5,106 bases of DNA from Akkermansia muciniphila (lineage in GTDB: Bacteria; Verrucomicrobiota; Verrucomicrobiia; Limisphaerales; SXTU01), in assembly GCA_945872195.1 (NCBI GenBank), contig CAMBZO010000223.1, forward strand, positions 1 through 5,106. Direction: 5' to 3'. Positions 1-5,106 of this stretch are shown in pieces; the stretch's first letter is position 1; every line of letters begins with the position of its first letter. Below the pieces are notes generated by a model. It did no database searches. It was given only the letters and a program-made list of their open reading frames with translations, and was not told the origin of the DNA. The translations under genes and the position numbers were made by a program.

Positions 1-1163
1 GCCCCGTCCCGCGAGAACTCCCGCAGCACGATCTCCTGCTGAAACGGGTGCTTCTTCACGGCCTTCTCGTTGATGGTGATGCCCAGGCCGGGCTGAGTGT
101 TCGGGCGCACGATGCGGCCTTTCTTCTCCACCGTGAAGCCCTCCTGCACCACGTCCGCGCGCCACGGCACGTCGTTGTGGACGGTCTCGCAGATGATGTA
201 GCCGGGCTGCGAGAAGCCGAACTCCAGCGACGCCGCAGTGCTCACTGGTCCCTGCGGATTGTGCGGCGCGAGCGCGATGCGATGCGCGTCCGCGAGCGCC
301 GCGATGCGTCGCGCCGCCGTGAAGCCGCCGCAATGCGTCAGGTCGAGCTGACAGATTTCCACAGCGCGCTTCTCGAAGAGTTCCTTGAACGCCTCGAGGT
401 TCGTCACGCGCTCGCCGCTCGCGACCGGCGTGGTGAGCGCCGCGTTGATGCGCGCGAGTCCATCCACGCACTCGGGCCAGCACGGCTCCTCGAAGAAGTA
501 GAGACCATACGCGTCGAGCGCCTTGCCGAACTTCAGCCCCATCGCCGGCGACGGGCGCGCGTGGCAGTCCACCATGATGTCAATGTCCGGCCCCACGGCG
601 TCGCGCATCGCAGCCACGGCGGCTTCGGCGGCCCGCACCGGTTTCTGGCCCTCGATGGGCATCGTGCTCGGCACCGCCATGCTCTTGAACGCGGTGAAGC
701 CGTCCGCCACCGCCGCCAGCGCGAGGTCGGCGAAGCGCTTGGCGTTGTCCACTGGCGTCTCGTAAAAATCCTCCATGCGCCCGCCGCCGAGATGGCAGTA
801 AGTCCGCACGTAATCGCGCACCGGCCCGCCGAAGACCTTCGCCAGTGGCAGCCCCGCAACCTTCCCGACGATGTCCCACAGTGCGAGGTCAATGCCCGCG
901 ATGGCCGTCGCACGCACGATGCCGTGCCCGTGCCAGAAGTGCTGCCGATACATCATCTGCCACAGATGCTCGGGCCGCGTCGGGTCTTCGCCCACGAGCA
1001 GCTCCGCGATGTCCTCGATGGCCCCGACGACACTGCGCGTGTGCCACTCCAGCGTCGCCTCGCCCCAGCCGATAAGTCCCGGCTGGTCGGTGACGACCTT
1101 CACAAACACCCAGTTCCGCATCCGCGCGTGGCACACGAGGGTTTCAATCTTTTTGATTTTCAT
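1..1163 (-). CDS. Enolase-superfamily acid-sugar dehydratase, D-galactonate dehydratase-like (3' end cut by window)
   Basis: Probably dehydrates an aldonate (galactonate or a close relative) to a 2-keto-3-deoxy acid in the cytosol, with Mg2+. The ATG at 1163 begins MKIKKIETLVCHARMRNWVF, the normal N-terminus of the family, and the frame stays open for 387 codons to base 1. An N-terminal capping domain (about 1-125) precedes the barrel. Metal-ligand candidates are D199 (VDCHARP), E225 (FFEEP) and E251 (SGERV). Catalytic candidates are H201 and the D274/H301 dyad (QLDLTHCGG, LAPHNPQGP), with E326 (ICET) behind them. As I recall the E. coli GalD residues (D183, H185, E209, E235, D258, H285, E310), all seven match with a constant +16 offset. 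The last residues seen (HPFQ...REFSRDG) are the usual tail, so only a few codons should be missing. The gene lies 189 nt behind the ceramidase-like gene, beyond a repeat element. There is no Shine-Dalgarno sequence. Exact substrate is uncertain; another acid-sugar dehydratase of this superfamily is possible. Confidence 0.9.
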   Translation of the reverse strand, partial: MKIKKIETLVCHARMRNWVFVKVVTDQPGLIGWGEATLEWHTRSVVGAIEDIAELLVGEDPTRPEHLWQMMYRQHFWHGHGIVRATAIAGIDLALWDIVGKVAGLPLAKVFGGPVRDYVRTYCHLGGGRMEDFYETPVDNAKRFADLALAAVADGFTAFKSMAVPSTMPIEGQKPVRAAEAAVAAMRDAVGPDIDIMVDCHARPSPAMGLKFGKALDAYGLYFFEEPCWPECVDGLARINAALTTPVASGERVTNLEAFKELFEKRAVEICQLDLTHCGGFTAARRIAALADAHRIALAPHNPQGPVSTAASLEFGFSQPGYIICETVHNDVPWRADVVQEGFTVEKKGRIVRPNTQPGLGITINEKAVKKHPFQQEIVLREFSRDG

Positions 1164-1212
1164 GAGTTTGTTTTAGCCACGGATTGAACACGGAAGAAAC
1201 ACGGAAAGGAGC

Positions 1213-1228
1213 GCGGCGTTCACGCCGC
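1213..1228. repeat. Hairpin inside the repeat element, left half
   Basis: GCGGCG (1213-1218), loop TTCA, CGCCGC (1223-1228): a perfect 6-bp stem with a 4-nt loop. It is the counterpart of the 1293-1308 hairpin in the other arm of the element. No T-run follows on either strand, so it does not look like an intrinsic terminator. Confidence 0.65.
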
Positions 1229-1267
1229 AGAAAGTCACGCAGAGCGAACGGCTGTCGAGTTCACAAA

Positions 1268-1279
1268 GGCCCTTGGGCC
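1268..1279. repeat. Short hairpin near the centre of the repeat element
   Basis: GGCCC (1268-1272), TT, GGGCC (1275-1279): a perfect 5-bp palindrome close to the midpoint of the element. Alone it is short enough to arise by chance in GC-rich DNA; its position among the other hairpins is the reason to list it. Confidence 0.4.
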
Positions 1280-1292
1280 GGCGGACACTTCT

Positions 1293-1308
1293 GCGGCCTG
1301 AAGGCCGC
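1293..1308. repeat. Hairpin inside the repeat element, right half
   Basis: GCGGCC (1293-1298), loop TGAA, GGCCGC (1303-1308), a 6-bp stem that gains a T-A pair if the loop is closed to two bases. With flanking bases CTT before it, the stretch resembles the reverse complement of the 1211-1234 stretch, showing that the whole element is roughly self-complementary. Confidence 0.6.
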
Positions 1309-1352
1309 GCCCCGCTCGCCTCTTCCGTGTTCAATCCGTGTTTCATCTGTGG

Positions 1353-2783
1353 CTAAAAATCCTTCATCCGCTGCGCCACGGCCTCGATGACCTGCTCCAG
1401 ACTCCCCGGCGCGACGACCGCGATGGTCTCCTGGTAAATCCCCGTCCCGTAAAGCTCGCGCGGCGGCAGATAGGACGCGCCCCAGTCCGCCGCAATCGTC
1501 GCGACGATGATGGCCTTGCCGGGGAAGCGTCGGCGCAACTCCGTCTGGAGCACGCTGTAGAACTCGCCCTGCACGCCAAGCCAGAAGGCGTCGCCCATGC
1601 GCCAGAGCGTGACTTGCAGCGGGAACTGCTCGCCCCTCGGCAATTGCGAGAGCCGGTGCAGCAGCCGGCGCTTGCGCTCTGCCATTGCGCGGCAATCGGC
1701 GGCCTTGGCCGGGTCGCCTGCCGCACGGGCTGCGTCTTCGTCGGCTTGGAACTGTTTTAACTCCGTCTCCACCTGCGCCGCCGTCGGCTGGCCGGGGCGA
1801 TATGGCAACGGCTCATTCCACCGCGCGACATGCCACGCTGACTTCGCCGCGAGTTCATCAACGGGCAAAGGCTCGTGCGCCCACGCGCCGAGCGTCGCGC
1901 CGGAGACGACGGGGCCGGTGTAGCGGAAGCGCGTGCCGGCCGCCGGAAGCCCGGTGAGCGCCGAGAGCGCTGCGTAGGCGAGCTGGCGACCGTTGCGATC
2001 CGCCACCGCCGCATCGCCCACGAAGCCCTCGACCGGTCCCAACTCGCCGCTCGCGCCTTGCAGGAAGAGGCACGGTGCGCCCGTCTCGCGCTCGACCACC
2101 TCGCGCAGCGCGCCGATGTAGTCGGGGCTGATGCGCGTGTTGTCCCACGCGAGGGTGGTCGGGTGGCACGCGTAGTTGACCACGCTGGCGAGCAGTGTGC
2201 CGTCGCTGCCCGTCACGCGCGCGACGAGCACGGTGTCGTCTGCGTGCACGGCGGGATTGAAGCCGCAGGCGTAGAGCTGGCGCTCCGCGTCCCAGAAGTC
2301 GCGGTGCGCGGCGAGATTGCAGCGGCCGTTGCCGTAAGTGATGTCGGCGGGCGTGAGCTGGGCCAACGCTTCTTTCACCAACCCCGCCGCGCATTCCGCC
2401 ATGCTCCGGAGATAGCCGGGAATCAAATCACCGCCCGGCAACGCCGCGCGTTCCAGCCCCATCAAACCCGCGCCGTGTGTGTGCGAGAAGACGACGAGGA
2501 TGCTTTCCTTCGGTTGCCCCGTGGCCTGCGCGATGTGCGCGATGAGTTGCCCATGCTCCACCGCACCGAGGATGCAGTGGTCGAGGGCGAGGAGGATTTG
2601 GCGGCTACCGCCAGCGAGCGCCTCAAACACCGCCACCGTCGCGCGCAGCGGGCGGTGGATGCCCGTCGCGCGCTCGTGTTTCGCCGCGCCCCACATGCGA
2701 TGATAGATGTTCGCGGGCGGCGTGATGTCGCCCCACGCCAGGGCGAAGCGGCAGCGGCTTTGCGGAGTTTCAACTTGGGTCAT
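1353..2783 (-). CDS. Neutral/alkaline ceramidase-fold zinc hydrolase, cytosolic, substrate unknown
   Basis: 476 residues with the layout of the neutral/alkaline non-lysosomal ceramidase N-terminal domain. These are zinc amidases; members in environmental bacteria are numerous and mostly of unknown substrate. The N-terminus has the usual GDITPP opening (18-23). SHTHGAG (100-106) gives H101 and H103, NYACHPTT (203-210) gives H207, QGEF (405-408) gives E407, and Y450 (GIYQET) follows. These fit the His, His, Glu, Tyr zinc site known from the Pseudomonas enzyme (H97, H204, E411, Y448 as I recall). GASGELGP (243-250) sits where the family has a Gly-Asp-Ser-Pro-type loop. A charged, Ala-rich probable helix spans about 335-380. 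There is no signal peptide and no room for the C-terminal domain of true secreted ceramidases, so it is probably an intracellular hydrolase. Its ATG overlaps the MFS stop by 4 nt, which indicates translational coupling and fixes the start. Its TAG stop lies in the repeat element. Ceramide as substrate is doubtful. Confidence 0.85.
   Translation of the reverse strand: MTQVETPQSRCRFALAWGDITPPANIYHRMWGAAKHERATGIHRPLRATVAVFEALAGGSRQILLALDHCILGAVEHGQLIAHIAQATGQPKESILVVFSHTHGAGLMGLERAALPGGDLIPGYLRSMAECAAGLVKEALAQLTPADITYGNGRCNLAAHRDFWDAERQLYACGFNPAVHADDTVLVARVTGSDGTLLASVVNYACHPTTLAWDNTRISPDYIGALREVVERETGAPCLFLQGASGELGPVEGFVGDAAVADRNGRQLAYAALSALTGLPAAGTRFRYTGPVVSGATLGAWAHEPLPVDELAAKSAWHVARWNEPLPYRPGQPTAAQVETELKQFQADEDAARAAGDPAKAADCRAMAERKRRLLHRLSQLPRGEQFPLQVTLWRMGDAFWLGVQGEFYSVLQTELRRRFPGKAIIVATIAADWGASYLPPRELYGTGIYQETIAVVAPGSLEQVIEAVAQRMKDF
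2780..2783 (-). other. ATGA stop/start overlap coupling the MFS and ceramidase-like genes
   Basis: On the minus strand the four bases ATGA hold the ATG of the ceramidase-like gene (2783-2781) and the TGA of the transporter (2782-2780). No Shine-Dalgarno sequence precedes it (AAGTCCGATTCCCAGCC), so initiation probably depends on ribosomes finishing the transporter. Confidence 0.9.
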
Positions 2784-4141
2784 GGCTGGGAATCGGACTT
2801 CGCGCGCACCAGCGCTTGTTCAAACACGCTGCCGTCCGGCTTCAGCAGCCACCAGCACAGCGCGCTGCCGAGGTAGAGCGCGCCGAAGGTCAGGAGAACG
2901 ATGTTCCAGTTCTGCTCCTTGCCCAGCAGCAGCGGCACGGCCAGCGGGAAGAGCATCGCGCCGAAGTTGCCGGTCATGTTCATCACGCTGTTGACGGTCG
3001 GCACATGCTCGCCGCCCATGTCGATCGTGATGGTGTAGCTGCATGGCCCCGCGACCGCCGCGAAAAACGACCCGGCGCTGATGATGAGCACTGCGGCCAA
3101 CGCGTCGGCGAAGAAGTAGGCGGACAAGGTGAACATCGCACAAAGGCCGAGCGAAATGATAGCCACGCCTCGTCGCGCGAGGCGACGGCTGCCGGTGCGC
3201 TTGAGGACCGCGTCGGAAATCACGCCGCCCGCGAGACTGCCCACCACGACTGCGAGCAGCGGGAGCATCGTAAGAAAACCGGACTTCAAAATGGTCACGC
3301 CGCGCGCTTCCTGAAGATACGTGGCAAACCAGCTCGTGAAGAACATGTAGCCGGCAGCGCGGAAGAACTGCTGGCCGCAGATGCACCACATGGCGGGGCT
3401 GGTGAGGAGTTGGAGCCAGGGAGTCGGCGGGGCCGGCGACTGGCAGTCGCCGGCACGGGTGATGGGCGGCTCCGCAGCTTCGTCTCCCTCGCCCCCATCG
3501 GGGGAGAGGGCTGGGGTGAGGGGTCGGGCGGACTCGATAAGCTCCCGCTCCGCTGCGTTCACCGCGCCGTGCTCACTCGGCGTCTCGCGGAACCAACCCC
3601 AGAACCACGCCGCCCACAGCAGCCCCGGCAAACTGTAGAGCACGAACATCCACCGCCACCCAATCTCCACCACGAGCCAACCCGTCAGCGCCGCGCCCAC
3701 CGCGCCGCCGACGGACATGAAGCTGCCGAGCGCACCGGTCGCGAACGCCTGGCCGGTCTTGGGAAACCACTTCGCCACGACGCCGGTGCAGATGGGGAAA
3801 AGGCCAGCTTGCGAAACGCCTTTCACCACGCGCATCGCGAGGACGTTCACGAAACCGCCCAGCGCCGTCGCCGCCGTGGCGATGGACCACACGATGGCGA
3901 ACGCCGGCAACGCGCGCCGCGCGCCGAACCGTTGCCCGACCCACGCGCCGGGAATCTGGCAGACGGAATACGAGATGAAGAACGCGCTCATCAGCCAGCC
4001 GGACTGCTCCTTCGTCAGCCCAAGGTCCGCCCGCACCGTGCTCTCGGCCACCCCGATGGCATTGCGGCTGACGTAGGAAAGCGCGGCGGCGGCACACAAC
4101 CCCGCGAGGACGATGAAGCGCGTGTGCGTCGGGGCGTTCAT
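2780..4141 (-). CDS. MFS transporter, anion:cation symporter (hexuronate/galactonate-type) family, with repeat-derived loop
   Basis: 453 residues with 12 predicted membrane helices, roughly at 8-28, 46-67, 77-97, 100-122, 135-157, 163-184, 248-272, 286-308, 323-344, 347-369, 385-407 and 411-433. It is an inner-membrane secondary transporter, probably proton-coupled. The MFS loop 2-3 motif is GAWVGQRFGARRA (66-78), with Gln where Asp is usual, and the half-repeat loop 8-9 motif is GGVISDAVLKRTGSRR (305-320). The opening RFIVLAGLCAAAALSYVSRNAIGVA and the stretch ICGQQFFRAAGYMFFTSWFATYL are typical of sugar-acid carriers of the ACS group. The central loop is stretched by about 36 residues (205-240) coded by two palindromic repeats. 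The ATG at 4141 is the only workable start: the next Met is residue 51, past helix 1. It lies 6 nt after the DapA-like stop, and the 3' end overlaps the next gene by 4 nt. Substrate is inferred from the neighbours; an aldonate or uronate is likeliest. Confidence 0.92.
   Translation of the reverse strand: MNAPTHTRFIVLAGLCAAAALSYVSRNAIGVAESTVRADLGLTKEQSGWLMSAFFISYSVCQIPGAWVGQRFGARRALPAFAIVWSIATAATALGGFVNVLAMRVVKGVSQAGLFPICTGVVAKWFPKTGQAFATGALGSFMSVGGAVGAALTGWLVVEIGWRWMFVLYSLPGLLWAAWFWGWFRETPSEHGAVNAAERELIESARPLTPALSPDGGEGDEAAEPPITRAGDCQSPAPPTPWLQLLTSPAMWCICGQQFFRAAGYMFFTSWFATYLQEARGVTILKSGFLTMLPLLAVVVGSLAGGVISDAVLKRTGSRRLARRGVAIISLGLCAMFTLSAYFFADALAAVLIISAGSFFAAVAGPCSYTITIDMGGEHVPTVNSVMNMTGNFGAMLFPLAVPLLLGKEQNWNIVLLTFGALYLGSALCWWLLKPDGSVFEQALVRAKSDSQP
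3432..3454. repeat. Perfect palindromic repeat inside the MFS gene
   Basis: GCCGGCGACT (3432-3441), loop GGC, AGTCGCCGGC (3445-3454): two perfect 10-bp arms around 3 nt. On the coding strand it is translated within AGDCQSPAP (about residues 230-238) in the loop between helices 6 and 7. A perfect 10-bp stem inside a coding region, at a spot where relatives have a short variable linker, points to an inserted repeat unit and not to conserved protein sequence. Confidence 0.75.
3486..3510. repeat. Second palindromic repeat inside the MFS gene (PLTPALSP type)
   Basis: CCCTCGCCCCC (3486-3496), loop ATC, GGGGGAGAGGG (3500-3510): an 11-position stem with 10 pairs and one G/A mismatch. With its flank CTGGGGTGAGGGG (3511-3523) it is translated as PLTPALSPDGGEGDE (residues 207-221). 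I recall this peptide as the typical translation of an interspersed repeat (CCCTCACCCC...CCCTCTCCC) present in many unrelated bacterial proteins. It is the second repeat-derived part of the transporter's central loop. Confidence 0.78.
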
Positions 4142-4151
4142 CTGTGGCTAA
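4137..4151 (-). repeat. 15-nt copy of the repeat-element end at a gene junction
   Basis: The minus strand reads TTAGCCACAGATGAA here, identical over 15 nt to the right end of the element at 1356-1342. It contains the TAG stop of the DapA-like gene (4150-4148) and the ATG of the MFS gene (4141-4139). In both places the sequence directly follows the last codon of an open frame, with TAG in the same register (ends in ...TTTTAG and ...TCTTAG). It may be a relic or a minimal unit of the same repeat family. Confidence 0.6.
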
Positions 4152-5068
4152 GACTTCGGGTTCGCCGCCTCAATCATCCGGTCGAAGAGCCGGTCCACTT
4201 CGCGCGTGGTTTCGGCGTCGAGCCGGAAGCCGACGGGGCCGCGGACGAGGGTGTTCTTGAAGATGCCTTGCCGCACGAGCAGGTGTTTCTCCACGGCGAG
4301 GAAGGCGTCGAGGCTGGTCTGCATCGAGATGAGCGCGGCCAGCGGGCCGTGGATGCGGTCGGCGCGCGCGGTGTCGCCGGCGGCGAGCGCGTGCCAGAGC
4401 GGGACGAGGCCGCGGATGAGGTCCGCGCCCGGCATGGTGCCGACGATGCCTCGCCGGAAGGAGTCCACGAGCGCGATGCCGCCGGTGCCCTCGAAGACGC
4501 GCGCGCGGCCGCCCGTGGCGTCGCGCAGCTCGGAGAGCTTCGGGCCGATGGGGCTGGCCTCGGGCTTGTAGAGCACGCGCTCGGGGCCGAACTCGTCGAG
4601 CAACCGCGCCTGCATGGCGATGGGCATGGGCTTGCCGACGTAGCCGCTGGCGTCCTGCACGATGACCGGGAGGTGGATGGCTTCGATAATGCGCCGGTAG
4701 TAGGCGAGCAGTTCGCCTTCGCCGATGCCCACGGACACGGGCGGAATGGCCATCACCGCGTCCGCGCCGACGGACTCGGCGTGCCGCGCGTAACGCTCGG
4801 CGACCTTGCTTGACTCCGCGCCCACGCTGATGACCACCACGCCACGCGCGTGGCCGAACTTGCACGCGGCGGTGGCGAGTTCCTCCCGCTCCTCGCTGGA
4901 GAGGCGCAGCGTCTCGGAGACCATCGCCATGACGATGCCGTGCGCGCCGCAGTCGTAGAGCCAGGCGATTTCGCGTTCGAGCGTGGCGTGGTCAATCGTC
5001 TCGTCGGGATGGTAGGGCGTCTGGAAGACGGGCAGGACGCCGCGCAGCTCGCGTGTGGTGGAACTCAT
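4148..5068 (-). CDS. DapA/NanA-superfamily lyase (dihydrodipicolinate synthase-like, probable 2-keto-acid aldolase or dehydratase)
   Basis: 306 residues, normal length for this class I (Schiff-base) TIM-barrel family. K168 in VLYKPEA is the Schiff-base lysine. The family opening GVLPVFQTPYHPDETID and the DYxxLxxxIxxL-like helix are clear, and GADAVMAIPP (101-110) is the usual barrel strand. Two places depart from true DapA: the GTTGE loop that carries the catalytic threonines reads AMVSETLRLS (48-57), and the position of the catalytic Tyr (LYNVP) reads VIVQDASGY, with Gln at 138. True lysine-pathway DapA activity is therefore unlikely. With a dehydratase and a sugar-acid transporter nearby, a 2-keto-3-deoxy-acid aldolase or related lyase is the best guess. 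The ATG at 5068 matches the family N-terminus; there is no Shine-Dalgarno sequence. Only 38 nt upstream are visible (5069-5106), with no promoter I can support. It may be the first gene of the operon, though more genes could lie to the right. Confidence 0.88.
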   Translation of the reverse strand: MSSTTRELRGVLPVFQTPYHPDETIDHATLEREIAWLYDCGAHGIVMAMVSETLRLSSEEREELATAACKFGHARGVVVISVGAESSKVAERYARHAESVGADAVMAIPPVSVGIGEGELLAYYRRIIEAIHLPVIVQDASGYVGKPMPIAMQARLLDEFGPERVLYKPEASPIGPKLSELRDATGGRARVFEGTGGIALVDSFRRGIVGTMPGADLIRGLVPLWHALAAGDTARADRIHGPLAALISMQTSLDAFLAVEKHLLVRQGIFKNTLVRGPVGFRLDAETTREVDRLFDRMIEAANPKS

Positions 5069-5106
5069 GAGTCGCGGGAGTTGTAGCCGTCGGGCAGGGG
5101 ATGACA

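Larger units (their letters stand above)
1172..1358. repeat. Palindromic interspersed repeat element (MITE-like or REP-like) between two genes
   Basis: The space between the dehydratase and ceramidase-like genes is almost entirely an imperfect inverted repeat. The left end reads TTTAGCCAC then GGATTGAACACGGAAGA (1172-1197). The reverse complement of the right end (1358-1321) reads TTTTAGCCAC, AGATGAAACAC, then GGATTGAACACGGAAGA, so the arms match except for an 11-nt block missing on the left. Further in, GCGCGGCGTTCACGCCGCAGAAAG on the left (from 1211) resembles the reverse complement of 1290-1313. The middle carries further short GC hairpins. No open frame of note and no transposase are present, so it is a non-autonomous or relic element. 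It supplies the TAG stop of the ceramidase-like gene (1355-1353) and ends 8 nt before the dehydratase ATG. Whether it carries a promoter or terminator cannot be told from the sequence. Confidence 0.8.

Noticed and set aside
48..1187. A 379-codon plus-strand open frame at the left end
   Set aside because: It is the antisense shadow of the dehydratase gene; composition is Arg/His/Ala-rich and no motif is visible, while the minus strand has a full enzyme active site.
1213..1308. Hairpins in the intergenic element as intrinsic terminators
   Set aside because: No uridine-rich run follows any stem in either direction; the hairpins fit the wider inverted-repeat structure better.
1184..1390. A small plus-strand frame across the repeat element
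   Set aside because: It merely translates the repeat sequence, and its Arg/Ser-rich product has no family resemblance or start signal.
1875..2876. A 333-codon plus-strand open frame
   Set aside because: Antisense to the ceramidase-like gene, with the same GC-driven composition and no recognisable domain.
3486..3510. Internal palindrome as a frameshift or gene break in the transporter
   Set aside because: The frame continues unbroken through it and the second half of the protein has normal helices 7-12, so the gene appears intact.
2816..4813. A 665-codon open frame on the plus strand, spanning two genes
   Set aside because: It is antisense to two well-supported genes, is full of Arg, His, Ala and Glu, has no recognisable domain and is what high-GC third positions produce on the opposite strand.
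4148..5068. Naming this gene dapA of lysine synthesis
   Set aside because: The catalytic threonine loop and tyrosine are replaced, and the neighbours concern sugar acids, not lysine.
1..5106. CRISPR array, tRNA/rRNA, transposase or defence genes
   Set aside because: No regularly spaced repeats, cloverleaf, rRNA-like stretch or matching protein motifs were seen on either strand.

Overview
The window is GC-rich bacterial DNA (roughly two-thirds G+C by eye) and densely coding on the minus strand. It holds four genes in one orientation, read from the right edge to the left: a DapA-superfamily lyase or aldolase (5068-4148), a 12-helix MFS transporter of the anion:cation symporter type (4141-2780), a cytosolic protein with the neutral-ceramidase zinc-site layout (2783-1353), and an enolase-superfamily acid-sugar dehydratase resembling D-galactonate dehydratase (1163 to beyond base 1, 3' end cut by the window).

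The first three genes are tightly packed, with a 6-nt gap and then a 4-nt ATGA overlap, so they are almost certainly one operon. The dehydratase follows after 189 nt occupied by a palindromic, non-coding repeat element and may be the fourth gene of the same unit. Read together, the set looks like uptake and breakdown of an acid sugar. The MFS protein would import an aldonate or uronate-type substrate, the dehydratase would make a 2-keto-3-deoxy acid, and the DapA-like enzyme would cleave or further convert it. The ceramidase-fold hydrolase is the member without an obvious role. It might release or process the substrate, but the sequence does not show this.

The most unusual material is the repeat DNA. 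(1) Bases 1172-1358 form an imperfect inverted-repeat element with TTTTAGCCAC ends, internal GC hairpins and a stop codon given to the ceramidase-like gene. (2) A 15-nt piece of the same terminal sequence sits exactly at the junction of the DapA-like and MFS genes, where it supplies both the stop of one and the start of the next. (3) Two further palindromic repeats lie in frame inside the central cytoplasmic loop of the MFS transporter and are translated as a low-complexity linker. From memory, repeats of these kinds (TTAGCCACAGATGAA-like; those translated as PLTPALSP) are scattered through Verrucomicrobiota and some other environmental phyla. With the gene content, that makes a soil or freshwater verrucomicrobial or related genome the best guess, but this is inference. 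I found no RNA gene, CRISPR array, transposase, phage gene or defence system, and nothing amounting to a wholly new biological system.
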